This document shows, piece by piece, positions 1 through 8,521 of a stretch of DNA of 64,000 nt. The DNA is taken from positions 2,728,001 to 2,792,000 of the forward strand of contig NZ_CP038266.1 in assembly GCF_004564355.1 (NCBI RefSeq), given 5' to 3'. Below the pieces are notes generated by a model, which was not told the origin of the DNA, did no database searches, and was given only the letters and a program-made list of their open reading frames with translations. How positions within the stretch are numbered: position 1 is the stretch's first letter; every line of letters starts with the position of its first letter. The translations under genes were made by a program, and so were the position numbers. The stretch comes from Microbacterium wangchenii. GTDB taxonomy: Bacteria > Actinomycetota > Actinomycetes > Actinomycetales > Microbacteriaceae.

Positions 1-484
1 GCGCCCACATGCCGAAGCCGCCCGCGGGGTGCACGTAGAACCAGTCCCGTCCACCCGTTCCCGACTGCAGGTCTTCGAGCACGCCGATCGCCTCGAGCGC
101 CTCCGGCTTGTAGTCCTCGGTGAAGCCCTCGGTGTCGACCAGGCGCGGCCCGCCGGGAGCGACGAGGCTCCCGCCCGCGCCGCCGATGACGCCGACGCGC
201 ACGTTCTCCGGGAGAGCCGCGAACAGCTCCTCCAGGGCGGGGCGCACCTTGCCGAGCATGTCGCCGCGTGCCGGCACCGCCGCGACGACGACCTCCACGC
301 CCTCGAGCTGGTGAACCAGTTCCGGCACGTCGAGGATGTTGCCCTCGATGTAGCTCGCGCCCTCCACGCGCTCGGACGGCACCGAGCGGGCGATCGAGAC
401 GACGGTGTGCCCGCGGCTCACCGCCTCGGCCACGATGTGACGTCCGGCGTAGCCGGTTCCTCCGATGACAGCGATACGGGTCAC
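1..484 (-). CDS. NAD(P)-dependent oxidoreductase, SDR/NmrA-like (partial, 3' end outside window)
   Basis: The reading frame opens with a GTG at 484 and stays open to the window edge, giving 161 residues. The N-terminus MTRIAVIGGTGYAGRHI is a Rossmann-fold glycine-rich loop (GGTGYAG, residues 8-14), and it is followed by a second strand, VVSIARS, typical of atypical short-chain dehydrogenases and NmrA-like proteins that bind NAD(P)H. A purine-rich GGAAGGAAGA ribosome-binding site lies just upstream of the GTG and supports this start. The substrate cannot be told from the sequence. It runs in the same direction as rlmB, whose stop is 72 nt upstream. The catalytic region is mostly outside the window, so the family is fairly sure and the function is not. 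Confidence 0.75.
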   Translation of the reverse strand, partial: MTRIAVIGGTGYAGRHIVAEAVSRGHTVVSIARSVPSERVEGASYIEGNILDVPELVHQLEGVEVVVAAVPARGDMLGKVRPALEELFAALPENVRVGVIGGAGGSLVAPGGPRLVDTEGFTEDYKPEALEAIGVLEDLQSGTGGRDWFYVHPAGGFGMWA

Positions 485-556
485 GGTCTTCCTTCCGTCG
501 CGGACACTCCGACCATCCTGCACCGGCTCCGGCGAATCCCCTACCCCGACCCGCTC

Positions 557-1558
557 CTACTCGCGAACGGCGCAGAGGGTCGCCACCTGGTACAGGGCGA
601 CGGATGCGGCGATGCCGGCGTTGAGCGACTCGGTCGCGGCGGAGATCGGGATGGAGACGACCTGGTCGCACGTCTCGGTGACCAGGCGCGACAGGCCCTT
701 GCCCTCCGAGCCCACCACGATCACGACGGGCCGGTCGGCCAGCTCCAGCGCCGGCAGCGCCACGTCACCGTCGCCGTCGAGTCCCAGGACGAACACGCCC
801 TGCTTCTTGAACTCCTTGAGCGTGCTGGTGAGGTTCGCAGCGATGGCGACGGGGATGCGCGCGGCTGCGCCGGCGCTCGTCTTCCACGCCGCCGAGTTCA
901 CGCTCGCCGACCGGCGCTGCGGGATGATGATGCCGTGCCCGCCGAAGGCTGCGGTGGAGCGGATGATCGCACCGAGGTTGCGCGGGTCGGTCACGCCGTC
1001 CAGCGCGACGAACAGCGGAGTCTGCCCGCGGTCGATGACCTGTTCGAGCAGGTCTTGCGGGTGTGCGTACTCGTACGGCGGAACCTTCAGCGCGACGCCC
1101 TGGTGCACGCCGTCGAAGCCGGCCATGCGGTCCAGCTCGGGGCGGGTGACCTCCAGCACGGGGATCTCGCGGTGATTCGCGATCGACAGCATCTCCTTGA
1201 CCCGGTCGTCCATCTCCACGCGCTGCGCGATGTAGAACGCGGTCGCGGGGATCTTGGCGCGCAGGGCCTCGAGCACCGAGTTGCGGCCGGTGACCGTCTC
1301 GGTGTCGTCGTCCTTCTTCGCCTTCGAACGACTGGGGTTACCCCCGCGTCCGCCGGCGGACCCGCCGGGCTTGCGCGCTCCACCCGCCGCGGCATAGCGC
1401 TCGGCCGCGGCCTTGCGCTTGCCGGCGGGGTGCCACGCGCGGTCCTCGGCCTTCGGCGTCGGTCCGCGACCCTCGAGGGATCGCTTGTTCTTGCCGCCCG
1501 TGCCCTTGGTGGGGCCCTTCTTGCCACGCCCGGCGGACGGGTTTCCTGGCTTAGCCAT
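557..1558 (-). CDS. rlmB: 23S rRNA (guanosine-2'-O-)-methyltransferase RlmB / TrmH-SpoU family
   Basis: A 333-aa SpoU-type methyltransferase. Residues 1-80 are a Lys/Gly/Arg-rich tail typical of actinobacterial RlmB. The conserved domain starts at VTGRNSVLEAL (about 88-98), and the three trefoil-knot motifs follow: DPRNLGAIIRSTAAFG, VIVVGSEGKGL and SIPISAATESLNAGIAASVALY. The family transfers a methyl group from S-adenosylmethionine to the 2'-OH of a guanosine in 23S rRNA (G2251 in E. coli), acting on ribosomes in the cytoplasm. The start ATG overlaps the end of cysS by 8 nt, so the two are translationally coupled, the same order as in Mycobacterium. The exact target nucleotide is inferred from the family. 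Confidence 0.93.
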   Translation of the reverse strand: MAKPGNPSAGRGKKGPTKGTGGKNKRSLEGRGPTPKAEDRAWHPAGKRKAAAERYAAAGGARKPGGSAGGRGGNPSRSKAKKDDDTETVTGRNSVLEALRAKIPATAFYIAQRVEMDDRVKEMLSIANHREIPVLEVTRPELDRMAGFDGVHQGVALKVPPYEYAHPQDLLEQVIDRGQTPLFVALDGVTDPRNLGAIIRSTAAFGGHGIIIPQRRSASVNSAAWKTSAGAAARIPVAIAANLTSTLKEFKKQGVFVLGLDGDGDVALPALELADRPVVIVVGSEGKGLSRLVTETCDQVVSIPISAATESLNAGIAASVALYQVATLCAVRE

Positions 1559-2972
1559 CGTTCAGACTCCAATGGGTCCCGGTGGGACCGTCTTCGAGGG
1601 CGACACCGGCCGCCGCGATCGCGTCGCGGATGCGGTCGGCTGCCGCCCAGTTCTTGTTCGCGCGGGCTTCCGCGCGCTGGTCGATGAGTGCGCGGAGCAG
1701 CCCGTCCAGGGCCGCGGCCGCGGCATCCGGGGCTGACGCGACGGCACTGCCGGTCTCGAGGAGACCGAGGACGTCGAGCATCGCCGCCACGGCGCGCGAC
1801 GCGGCGATCGCGCCGTCGCGGTCGCCGTCGTCGACGGCGACATTGCCGGCGCGCACGGTCTCGTGCAGGACGGCGAGGGCCTGCGGCACACCCAGGTCGT
1901 CGTCCATCGCCGCCGCGAACGCCTCGGGGATGCCGGCGGGCGTCACCGCCGCCGGGTCGCCGGCTGTCAGGCGCAGCACGCGCTGTCGGAATGTGGTGAT
2001 GCGCTCCAGCGCCGCGCGCGCCTCGGCGTACGACTCGGGGGTGAGATCCAGCGTCGAGCGGTAGTGGGCCGCGGCCAGCGCGTACCGGACGACGAGCGGC
2101 TCGTGCTCGGCGAGGACGTCCTGAGCGAGCACGAAGTTGCCGAGCGACTTGGACATCTTCTGCCCGCCGACGGTCACCAGGCCGTTGTGCACCCAGTAGC
2201 GGGCGAACGCGTCGCCGGCGGCGGCGGACTGCGCCAGCTCGTTCTCGTGGTGTGGGAAGCGCAGGTCGAGGCCGCCGCCGTGGATGTCGAACTCGGGCCC
2301 GAGGTAGCGCCGCGACATGGCGGAGCACTCGATGTGCCACCCCGGGCGACCCCTGCCCCACGGCGATTCCCACGTGGCGCTCTCGGGCTCCCCCGGCTTG
2401 GCGCCCTTCCACAGCGCGAAATCGTGCGGGTCGCGCTTACCGCGCGGATCGGCGTCACCGGCGGGCTCCATCGCGTCGACCGACTGGCGGGTGAGCGCGC
2501 CGTAGGCGGGCCAGGAGCGGACGTCGAAGTACACGTCGCCGGCGGCATCCGACTCGTCGCCTGCCGCGTAGGCGTGGCCGGCGTCGATCAGGCGCGCGAT
2601 GAGCTCCTGCATCTGGGGGATCGACGCCGTTGCGCGCGGCTCGTACGTGGGCGGCAGGATGCCCGCCGCGGAGTAGGCGTGGGTGAACTCCTGCTCCATG
2701 CGGTAGGCCAGCGCCCACCACTCCTCGGAGTCGGTGGCGTTGGCGAGCACCTTGTCGTCGATGTCGGTGACGTTGCGGACGAAGGTGACCCGGCCGAACC
2801 GGTACGTGAGCCAGCGGCGGAGGATGTCGAAGGCCAGCGCCCCGCGGACATGACCGATGTGCGGGCCCGACTGCACCGTCGGCCCGCAGACGTAGATGCT
2901 GACGTGGTCGGGGTCGCGGGGAACGAAGTCGCGCAGCGCCTGCGCCTTCGTGTCATAGATCCGGACCGTCAC
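1551..2972 (-). CDS. cysS: cysteinyl-tRNA synthetase
   Basis: A 473-aa class I aminoacyl-tRNA synthetase that charges tRNA-Cys with cysteine using ATP. The HIGH motif appears as GPHIGHVRG (about 37-44) and the KMSKS motif as [11 protein letters not shown]. The zinc/cysteine-site residues are seen in [17 protein letters not shown] and [15 protein letters not shown]. The length matches the family. It could in principle be confused with MshC, which has a similar fold, but linkage to rlmB and the full-length C-terminal domain favour CysS. The start is GTG with no Shine-Dalgarno. A TAGGCT -10 box (2979-2984) lies exactly 6 nt upstream, so the mRNA is probably leaderless. It forms an operon with rlmB. 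Confidence 0.94.
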   Translation of the reverse strand: MTVRIYDTKAQALRDFVPRDPDHVSIYVCGPTVQSGPHIGHVRGALAFDILRRWLTYRFGRVTFVRNVTDIDDKVLANATDSEEWWALAYRMEQEFTHAYSAAGILPPTYEPRATASIPQMQELIARLIDAGHAYAAGDESDAAGDVYFDVRSWPAYGALTRQSVDAMEPAGDADPRGKRDPHDFALWKGAKPGEPESATWESPWGRGRPGWHIECSAMSRRYLGPEFDIHGGGLDLRFPHHENELAQSAAAGDAFARYWVHNGLVTVGGQKMSKSLGNFVLAQDVLAEHEPLVVRYALAAAHYRSTLDLTPESYAEARAALERITTFRQRVLRLTAGDPAAVTPAGIPEAFAAAMDDDLGVPQALAVLHETVRAGNVAVDDGDRDGAIAASRAVAAMLDVLGLLETGSAVASAPDAAAAALDGLLRALIDQRAEARANKNWAAADRIRDAIAAAGVALEDGPTGTHWSLNDG

Positions 2973-3051
2973 GGTCCCAGCCTACCGGCGGGCCTGCCGC
3001 ACGCCCGCTGGGCGTCGCCGGCACAGGGGCGCAGGCGGTAGAAATGATCGC

Positions 3052-3969
3052 ATGCCCGCCGTCTTCGCCGTCCTCGCCGCGGCGGTCCTGTTCGGGACGA
3101 CCGGCACGTCGCAGGCGCTGGGCCCCGACGACAGCACCCCCCTCGCGGTGGGCGTCGCCCGCCTGCTGGTCGGGGGCACGGTACTGGCCGTCGTCGGACT
3201 GGCCGTCGGCGCCCGCGCGCGGCGCCGGGAGCCCCATCCGCCGCCGGTGACGCCGCGCGCGGTCGCCCTTCTGGCGTTGACCGGAGTGAGCCTCGCGGCC
3301 TACCAGCCGCTGTTCTTCCTCGGTACCGAGCGCAACGGCGTGGCCGTGGGCACCGTCGTCGCGCTCGGGTCGGCACCCGTGCTGGCCGGACTGTTCGAGT
3401 GGGCGCTCACACGCCGCGTCCCCACGCTCACGTGGGCGGGTGCCACCGCGCTGGCCCTGGCCGGGGTCGCCCTGCTGGCGCTGGGCGGCAGGGGGCAGAC
3501 GGGAGCGGACCCGGTCGGATTCGCCGCGTCGGTGGCCGCCGGCGCCACCTTCGCGATCATCGCCGTCGCACAGCGTCGCCTGTTCGACTCCGGATGGAAC
3601 CCGTTCAGCGTCGCCGGCGGCATGGGCGCGACCGCGGCGCTGATCGCGGTGCTGTGCGTGCCTTTCGTCGACCTGCGGTGGGCGACGACCGGCAGCGGGC
3701 TGGTGATGTCGCTGTGGCTCGGCCTGGTCACGATCGCGGCGGCCTACACCCTCTTCACGTGGGGGCTCCAGCGCCTCACCGCCGGCACGGCGGCCACCCT
3801 GACCCTCGGCGAGCCCCTCACCGCCGCGGTCCTGGGCATCGCGGTGCTCGGCGAGCGACTGTCGCTGCCGGCGGTCGCGGGGCTGGCAGTCCTGTGCGCC
3901 GGCCTCGTTCTGCTCGCGTGGGGGTCGCGTCCGCCCCGCGACCCTTCCCCCTACGCCGTGGAGGCATGA
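3052..3969 (+). CDS. EamA/DMT-family transporter
   Basis: A 305-aa, very hydrophobic protein with about ten predicted membrane segments arranged as two EamA repeats, residues roughly 1-140 and 150-290. The second repeat carries the usual EamA ending, TLGEPLTAAVLGIAVLGERLSLPAVAGLAVLCAGLVL. The family (drug/metabolite transporters, RhaT/YdcZ type) exports small metabolites or amino acids through the cytoplasmic membrane; the substrate cannot be predicted. There is no clear ribosome-binding site, and a weak -10-like TAGAAA lies 7 nt upstream, so it may be leaderless. Its stop overlaps the start of the GNAT gene (ATGA), and the two form an operon transcribed divergently from cysS. Confidence 0.85.
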   Translation: MPAVFAVLAAAVLFGTTGTSQALGPDDSTPLAVGVARLLVGGTVLAVVGLAVGARARRREPHPPPVTPRAVALLALTGVSLAAYQPLFFLGTERNGVAVGTVVALGSAPVLAGLFEWALTRRVPTLTWAGATALALAGVALLALGGRGQTGADPVGFAASVAAGATFAIIAVAQRRLFDSGWNPFSVAGGMGATAALIAVLCVPFVDLRWATTGSGLVMSLWLGLVTIAAAYTLFTWGLQRLTAGTAATLTLGEPLTAAVLGIAVLGERLSLPAVAGLAVLCAGLVLLAWGSRPPRDPSPYAVEA

Positions 3970-4430
3970 CCGTGGTCACCATCGCCCTCGCCGACCTCGA
4001 CGATCCCCGCACCCGCGCGCTCGTGTCGGCGCATCTGTCCGGCATGCGGGCCGCCTCTCCTCCGGAGAGCGTCCACGCCCTCGAGATGGCGGGGCTGCAG
4101 CATCCCGATGTGACGCTGTGGTCGGCGGAGGTCGACGACCGGATCGCCGGAATCGCGGCACTCTCGCGGCTGGATGACACCAGCGGCGAGATCAAGTCGA
4201 TGCGCGTGGATGAGGCCTTCCTCGGCCGCGGCATCGGGCGCGCCCTCCTTCACCACGTCATGGGCGCCGCGCGGAAGCGCGGCATGACGCGACTGTGGCT
4301 GGAGACCGGCTCCACCGACGAGTTCCTCGCGGCACGTCGCCTGTACGAGAGCGAGGGCTTCACCCCGTGCGGGCCGTTCGGCGCGTATCGGCCCGATCCG
4401 TTCTCGGCCTTCTTCAGCCGCCCGCTCTGA
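3966..4430 (+). CDS. GNAT-family N-acetyltransferase
   Basis: A 154-aa protein. The acetyl-CoA-binding signature of the GNAT fold is seen as FLGRGIGRALLHHVMGAARKRG (about 78-99; the R-G-x-G-x-A loop is GRGIGRA), followed by the motif-B region RRLYESEGFTPCGPFGAY, which ends in a typical Tyr. It should transfer an acetyl group from acetyl-CoA to a small amine or protein N-terminus; the acceptor is unknown. It starts with an ATG overlapping the stop of the EamA gene by 4 nt (ATGA), so the two are coupled. The last 20 nt of the gene and stop are repeated, with one mismatch, at 6128-6147, on the far side of a low-GC cassette. Confidence 0.85.
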   Translation: MTVVTIALADLDDPRTRALVSAHLSGMRAASPPESVHALEMAGLQHPDVTLWSAEVDDRIAGIAALSRLDDTSGEIKSMRVDEAFLGRGIGRALLHHVMGAARKRGMTRLWLETGSTDEFLAARRLYESEGFTPCGPFGAYRPDPFSAFFSRPL

Positions 4431-4431
4431 C
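4412..4431 (+). repeat. left copy of 20-bp direct repeat (3' end of the GNAT gene)
   Basis: CTTCAGCCGCCCGCTCTGAC at this site matches 6128-6147 at 19 of 20 positions; the mismatch is G4417 against C6133. The repeat spans the last codons and stop (TGA) of the GNAT gene. A repeat that re-creates the 3' end of a gene on the far side of an insertion is what site-specific integration into a gene end leaves behind. No integrase is present, so this is an inference from the repeat and its position. Confidence 0.7.
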
Positions 4432-4686
4432 CGCGGCCGCGCGATTCCTGTCCCGCCGTTCAACCCGGCGACGGAGGGTGATGCTGCACGCCGTCAGCAA
4501 CATACCGGCGACAGCGACGCCCACGGCGACAGGCCATACCGGTACGCCTTGCCCGAAGGTCACAGGCTCTGGCGACATCAACGCGAGGATCAGGACTATC
4601 CCCGCAGTCAGGGTGATGACGATACCGCTGCCTATGCCGGCGTAAGCGGCAGCGCGCGCAGGAATGGCGCGGGGGTTCCGGTCCAT
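4414..4686 (-). CDS. small membrane protein, two predicted membrane segments
   Basis: A 90-aa protein beginning MDRNPRAIPARAAAYAG. Two hydrophobic segments of about 20 residues are visible, IGSGIVITLTAGIVLILALM (17-36) and WPVAVGVAVAGMLLTACSITL (49-69), followed by a very basic tail, RRRVERRDRNR, that would lie in the cytoplasm. I do not recognise a family. The frame also extends upstream to a TTG at 4755; neither start has a good ribosome-binding site, so the start is uncertain. Its 3' end runs into the 20-bp repeat and overlaps the GNAT gene tail-to-tail by 17 nt. It is part of the lower-GC cassette between the repeats. Confidence 0.5.
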   Translation of the reverse strand: MDRNPRAIPARAAAYAGIGSGIVITLTAGIVLILALMSPEPVTFGQGVPVWPVAVGVAVAGMLLTACSITLRRRVERRDRNRAAAVRAGG

Positions 4687-4821
4687 GCCGACGTCACGGG
4701 TCACGGCTTCTGCGCTCCCACGTCGCACGGGCTGTCGAGCGTCTGTGACCGACAACCACTGAGACTGTGAGCTACCCGAACCACTCGCCCCATAGTAATG
4801 CGAAGAGAGTATTCTCGCGAT

Positions 4822-5208
4822 ATGAACGCTGTCGCGCGAGAGGTATCGGGAGCAGTCTCGTTCTGGATATTGACGGCTCTAGCGGAGTCACCAAAGCATG
4901 GATATGCGATTCTGCGCGACGTCGAATTGATGAGCACGTCGCACGGTGGGACAGTCTCCCTGAAGGTCCCCACTCTGTACGCCGCCCTGGAGCGCCTCGA
5001 TCGACTGGCGCTGATCGAAGTCGCCGGTGAGGACGTCGTCGATGGGCGAGCACGCAGGTACTTCCGCCTCACCGACTCTGGACTGAGTGCGCTCGACGAA
5101 GAGATTTCTCGGATCGAGAGTAGGGCGCGTGCGGCTCGATCGATGATCACCTCGCGATCCGGTGCGGAGGCGCCGCGAGCGACCGCCGAAGAGTCTCGGG
5201 GAAGGTGA
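4822..5208 (+). CDS. PadR-family transcriptional regulator
   Basis: A 128-aa protein with the PadR winged helix: FWILTALAESPKHGYAILRDVELMS (17-41), then KVPTLYAALERLDRLALIEV (about 49-68) and a beta-wing with GRARRYFRLTDSGLSAL. PadR proteins are dimeric repressors that usually respond to small molecules or membrane stress and often control an adjacent membrane-protein gene, which is the arrangement here (4-nt gap to the next gene). An in-frame ATG eight codons earlier exists, but the ATG at 4822 sits exactly 6 nt after a TATTCT -10 box (4810-4815), so a leaderless start is preferred. Base composition is lower in GC than the surroundings, in line with acquisition as part of the cassette. Confidence 0.82.
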   Translation: MNAVAREVSGAVSFWILTALAESPKHGYAILRDVELMSTSHGGTVSLKVPTLYAALERLDRLALIEVAGEDVVDGRARRYFRLTDSGLSALDEEISRIESRARAARSMITSRSGAEAPRATAEESRGR

Positions 5209-5212
5209 CGTG

Positions 5213-6037
5213 ATGACGGATCGCGTCGGCAGGCGGTATCGGCGCCTCCTCCGCTGGTACCCGAGGCGGTGGCGAGAAGCCAACGAGGCCGTGGTGATGG
5301 CCACGCTTCTGGACGTCGACGACGCTCGCGGTCGCCGAGGACCGACCTTCGCCGAGGCGTGGTCCCTCAGAATCGACGGTTTAACCCACCGACTCCACCT
5401 GTTCGGATGGAGAGTCCCTCGCGTGGGCCACAAGTCTCGTGATGGCCGCACCCCTCCTCGTCTCTGGATCCGATTCGCCATCGTGCTCGGTTCCGGCGCG
5501 TTCGGCACGGTCGCGGTAGGCGGGTGGGTGGTCTTCCAGTCTCACGACATCGAACCCGCGCCCGGCCTCACCCTCGCCGAATCCGCCGAGATCACAACGT
5601 GGTTCGGAGCCAACCAAGCGGTGGAGCGGGCGACAGAGGACATCGGCGCCTGCCTGAGGGAAGCAGGCGTTGATGCCCATGTGAGGAGAGAGTCTCACAA
5701 CACCGGCGTCTCGATCGAGATGGGGGGCATGGGCACAAACGAGCAGCAAGCCCTGAGCGCGTGCGCGTCATCCATAGCCGACATCGCACCGCCCATTCAG
5801 GACGCTGGATTCCGAGCGGATGCCTATCAGTGGATTCACGGGCAGTACGACTGCCTCCTCGGCGCCGGATTCGCCCTGCCAGCTGCCCCGACACTTGAGG
5901 AGTTCGAGAACGAGATCGAACAGTTGGGGGCGGTGGGATGGAATCCCATCAGTGACGCCGCTGACATCATCGGCAGCGAGCACGCGGGGCAGGCTCGCGC
6001 GTTGGATGCGTGTCCCGCGGACACCCCCATTTGGTGA
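5213..6037 (+). CDS. PadR-linked membrane-anchored protein of unknown function
   Basis: A 274-aa protein in three parts. Residues 1-60 contain RRYRRLLRWYPRRWREANEAVVMATLLDVDDARGR, a pattern common at the N-terminus of actinobacterial membrane proteins encoded beside PadR regulators. Residues about 64-88 (IRFAIVLGSGAFGTVAVGGW) form one membrane segment. The remainder is a predicted extracytoplasmic domain with four cysteines (in GACLREAG, LSACASS, YDCLLGAG and LDACPAD) that could make two disulfides. The ATG at 5213 has a GGGGAAGG ribosome-binding site and starts 4 nt after the PadR stop. I do not recognise the C-terminal domain. A sensor or anti-regulator partner for PadR is possible but is inference from context. 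Confidence 0.68.
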   Translation: MTDRVGRRYRRLLRWYPRRWREANEAVVMATLLDVDDARGRRGPTFAEAWSLRIDGLTHRLHLFGWRVPRVGHKSRDGRTPPRLWIRFAIVLGSGAFGTVAVGGWVVFQSHDIEPAPGLTLAESAEITTWFGANQAVERATEDIGACLREAGVDAHVRRESHNTGVSIEMGGMGTNEQQALSACASSIADIAPPIQDAGFRADAYQWIHGQYDCLLGAGFALPAAPTLEEFENEIEQLGAVGWNPISDAADIIGSEHAGQARALDACPADTPIW

Positions 6038-6127
6038 TCACCGACCGCTAACGGGCGAGGCCCTGATGTCGCTTGCGCACAGGGAGATTAGCCCAGGACG
6101 GGAACCGCTATCGATAGACCGCCGTAG

Positions 6128-6147
6128 CTTCACCCGCCCGCTCTGAC
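6128..6147 (+). repeat. right copy of 20-bp direct repeat
   Basis: CTTCACCCGCCCGCTCTGAC matches 4412-4431 at 19 of 20 positions in the same orientation. It lies 3 nt from the stop of ispDF and outside any gene. Read in frame it would encode FTRPL-stop, mirroring FSRPL-stop at the end of the GNAT protein. This is the expected look of a duplicated attachment site. Confidence 0.7.
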
Positions 6148-6150
6148 GGG

Positions 6151-7350
6151 TCAGACGGGGAAGACCAGGGCCGTCGCGAAGGCGGCGACACCCTCCCCGC
6201 GCCCCGGAAATCCCAGGCCGTCGGTCGTGGTGGCGCTCACGGAGACCGGCGCGCCGCCGAGGGCCGCCGACAGCGCCGCTTCGGCTTCCGCGCGACGGCC
6301 GGCGAAGCGGGGACGGGTGGCCTGGAACTGCACCGCCACGTTCCCGATGCGCCATCCCGCCTCCCCCACGATCGCCGCCGTGCGCGCGAGGAAGGCCTCC
6401 GCGTGCGCGCCGGAGTACTCCGGCCGGTCAGTGCCGAAGTGCGTGCCGATATCGCCCTGTCCGGCCGCGGAGAGGATCGCGTCGACGATCGCGTGGGCGA
6501 CGACGTCGCCGTCGGAGTGGCCCGAGAGGGCGGGTTCCCCCGGCCACTCCAGGCCGGCGAGCCACAGGGTGCCCGCCGCCGCGAACGCGTGCACGTCGGT
6601 GCCGATCCCTACGCGGGGTATCGGCACGGAGTGCTCGAGCGCCGCATGCGACGCCGTCGACGGGGCGACCAGGGCGCGAGCGCGGTCAAGGTCGTCGGGC
6701 GTGGTGATCTTGAACGACCGCGTGTCACCCGGGACGATCGCGACGGCTCTTCCCGCCGCGGCGACCAGCGCGGCGTCATCGGTGTATTCGCGGTCGGCGA
6801 CGGCGTACGCGCTGTCGATCACGACACGCGCGAACCCCTGGGGGGTCTGCGCTGCAGCCAGCTGGGACCGATCCACCGCAGCCACGACATCGGAGCCGCT
6901 GACCTGCTTGAGCGTGTCCACGACCGGGAGGGTGGGCACCACCGCAGGCACGCCGTCCGCGAGCGCGTCGAGCACGCGCCCGAAAACATCCGGTGGGGTG
7001 AGGGCTCGGGCGGCGTCGTGGACGAGGACGAATTCCACGTCCGGCCACACCGCCGCCAGGCCCGCAGCGACAGACTCCTGCCGTGTCGCTCCCCCGACGA
7101 CGACCGACGCGAGGTCGCGTCGGTCTCCGGATGCGGCGAGCAGCTCGGTGAGCGCGTCGCCCTCACGCCCGGCCGGCGCCACGACGATCACCTGGGCGGA
7201 CGGCGCCGCGAACACACCCTCCAGCGCGTGGCGCAGCACGGTGTGACGATCGATGCCGACGAACGCTTTCGGCGCGGTCGCGCCCAGCCGCGTTCCGGAG
7301 CCGGCGGCGACGACGATGATAGCGATACGGGGGACGGGCGTGATGCTCAC
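6151..7350 (-). CDS. ispDF: bifunctional IspD/IspF: 2-C-methyl-D-erythritol 4-phosphate cytidylyltransferase / 2,4-cyclodiphosphate synthase
   Basis: A 399-aa fusion. Residues 1-235 are IspD: the nucleotide loop [16 protein letters not shown] (15-30), [11 protein letters not shown] and the late Lys in [11 protein letters not shown]. Residues 245-399 are Isp[10 protein letters not shown] with the zinc ligands Asp and His, [16 protein letters not shown], and the FPGRGEG C-terminal region. In the MEP isoprenoid pathway IspD makes CDP-methylerythritol and IspF cyclises the later phosphorylated product; the middle enzyme IspE is not in this window. Mycobacterium has the two as separate genes in the same position after carD. 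The GTG start lies exactly 6 nt after TAGCGT (7357-7362), suggesting an internal leaderless transcript; carD ends 23 nt upstream. Confidence 0.95.
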   Translation of the reverse strand: MSITPVPRIAIIVVAAGSGTRLGATAPKAFVGIDRHTVLRHALEGVFAAPSAQVIVVAPAGREGDALTELLAASGDRRDLASVVVGGATRQESVAAGLAAVWPDVEFVLVHDAARALTPPDVFGRVLDALADGVPAVVPTLPVVDTLKQVSGSDVVAAVDRSQLAAAQTPQGFARVVIDSAYAVADREYTDDAALVAAAGRAVAIVPGDTRSFKITTPDDLDRARALVAPSTASHAALEHSVPIPRVGIGTDVHAFAAAGTLWLAGLEWPGEPALSGHSDGDVVAHAIVDAILSAAGQGDIGTHFGTDRPEYSGAHAEAFLARTAAIVGEAGWRIGNVAVQFQATRPRFAGRRAEAEAALSAALGGAPVSVSATTTDGLGFPGRGEGVAAFATALVFPV

Positions 7351-7373
7351 GCCCCCACGCTAGCGCCGGGTCG

Positions 7374-7856
7374 TCAGGAAGCGAGCACCTCGTCGAGGAC
7401 GACGCCTGCGCGCTCCTCGTCGGTCTTCTCCGCGAGAGCCAGCTCGGACACGAGGATCTGACGGGCCTTGGCGAGCATGCGCTTCTCACCGGCAGACAGG
7501 CCGCGGTCCTGGTCACGGCGCCACAGGTCGCGGACGACCTCGCTCACCTTGATGACGTCACCGGAGGCGAGCTTCTCGAGGTTCGCCTTGTACCGGCGGG
7601 ACCAGTTCGTGGGCTCTTCCGTGAAGGGCGCCCGCAGCACCTCGAAGACCTTGTCGAGACCTTCCTTGCCGATCACATCGCGAACGCCGACCAGGTCGAC
7701 GTTCTCAGCGGGAACCTCGATGATGAGATCACCCTGCGTGACGTTGAGCTTCAGGTACTTCTTCGTCTCGCCGCGGATGATGCGGTCTTTGACTTCGATG
7801 ATCGTGGCCGCCCCGTGATGGGGGTACACAACGGTCTCGCCAACCTCAAAAAGCAT
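7374..7856 (-). CDS. carD: CarD-family RNA polymerase-binding regulator
   Basis: A 160-aa protein. The N-terminal CarD/TRCF Tudor-like domain is [25 protein letters not shown], which binds the beta subunit of RNA polymerase. The C-terminal helical domain contains the conserved Trp of [21 protein letters not shown], which wedges into the upstream edge of the transcription bubble. It stabilises open complexes, especially at rRNA promoters, and is essential in mycobacteria. The frame extends seven codons further, but the ATG at 7856 has an AAAGGA ribosome-binding site at the right distance and matches the family N-terminus. A TATCCT -10 box is visible at 7883-7888 on this strand. It heads the carD-ispDF operon. 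Confidence 0.95.
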   Translation of the reverse strand: MLFEVGETVVYPHHGAATIIEVKDRIIRGETKKYLKLNVTQGDLIIEVPAENVDLVGVRDVIGKEGLDKVFEVLRAPFTEEPTNWSRRYKANLEKLASGDVIKVSEVVRDLWRRDQDRGLSAGEKRMLAKARQILVSELALAEKTDEERAGVVLDEVLAS

Positions 7857-8011
7857 GCAGTTATGTCCTTTCGGCAACGTCTAGGATACCACAGCCCGCG
7901 ATGCTGTAAGGTTCTCCGCTCGCCGGGCCGCTCGGCACGGGACCGGCGTGGAACAGGGCGGCCGACCCCATAGAATGCTGAGGAAGCTCGTCTGCTCCAC
8001 CGGGAGGAACT

Positions 8012-8491
8012 GTGAAACCGCGCCTCATCGCGTCTGCCGCCCTGGGCGTCGCCGTTCTCCTCGGAGCAACCGGCTGTGCCTTCATCACCCCGCAGGCGAC
8101 GACCATCGTCTATTCGCCTGCTGATGGCGTCAACATCCCCGACTCCGGCCCGCTCAAGGTGCGCAACGTGCTCATCGTGAGCGAGGGCGACGGCGAGGCG
8201 GGCAACATGATCGCCGCGATCGTCAACGAGACCGACGAGCCGCACACCCTCAACATCGAGCTGGGCGAGGGCGCATCGGTGGAGAAGGCCACCGTTCGTG
8301 TGCCGGCCAAGTCGAGCCTGAGCCTGGGCAACCCCTCCGACGACACTCCCCCACTCGAGCTGGAGAACATCGAAGGACCGGCCGGCTCCACCGTTCCGGT
8401 GTACTTCCAGTCGGGCGATTCCGAGGGCGTCCTGTACGAGGTGCCCGTCCTGGACGGCGCGCTGGACTACTACAACGAACTGCTCCCCTGA
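8012..8491 (+). CDS. conserved secreted lipoprotein of unknown function
   Basis: A 159-aa protein. It has a signal peptide (MKPRLIASAALGVAVLLGATGC) with a lipobox, GATGC, so Cys22 should be lipidated and the protein anchored outside the membrane. The remaining 137 residues look like a single beta-rich domain (VRNVLIVSEGDGEAGNMIAAIVNETDEPHTLNIEL). I recognise no catalytic motif. The GTG start has a GGGAGGA ribosome-binding site, and a TAGAAT -10 box lies at 7971-7976. It stands beside the SenX3/RegX3-like pair, convergent with the response regulator, and divergent from carD. A copper-chaperone-like fold is possible but cannot be shown. Confidence 0.8.
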   Translation: MKPRLIASAALGVAVLLGATGCAFITPQATTIVYSPADGVNIPDSGPLKVRNVLIVSEGDGEAGNMIAAIVNETDEPHTLNIELGEGASVEKATVRVPAKSSLSLGNPSDDTPPLELENIEGPAGSTVPVYFQSGDSEGVLYEVPVLDGALDYYNELLP

Positions 8492-8521
8492 CGGCTCCCG
8501 CCGGTGAGGTGACCGGCGCGC

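Larger units (their letters stand above)
4432..6147. mobile_element. candidate integrated cassette bounded by direct repeats (no integrase seen)
   Basis: This segment holds the small membrane protein gene, the PadR gene and its partner membrane protein gene. It is closed on the right by a copy of the 20-bp repeat that forms the 3' end of the GNAT gene on the left. Its codon use is visibly less GC-rich than the flanking genes (for example frequent ATA, GTA, TTG and CGA codons in the PadR gene). Removing it at the repeats would leave an intact GNAT gene next to ispDF. In Mycobacterium carD-ispD-ispF lie next to cysS-rlmB, so this stretch is already known to be variable. The mechanism is unknown, and the element may be a decayed remnant. 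Confidence 0.5.
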
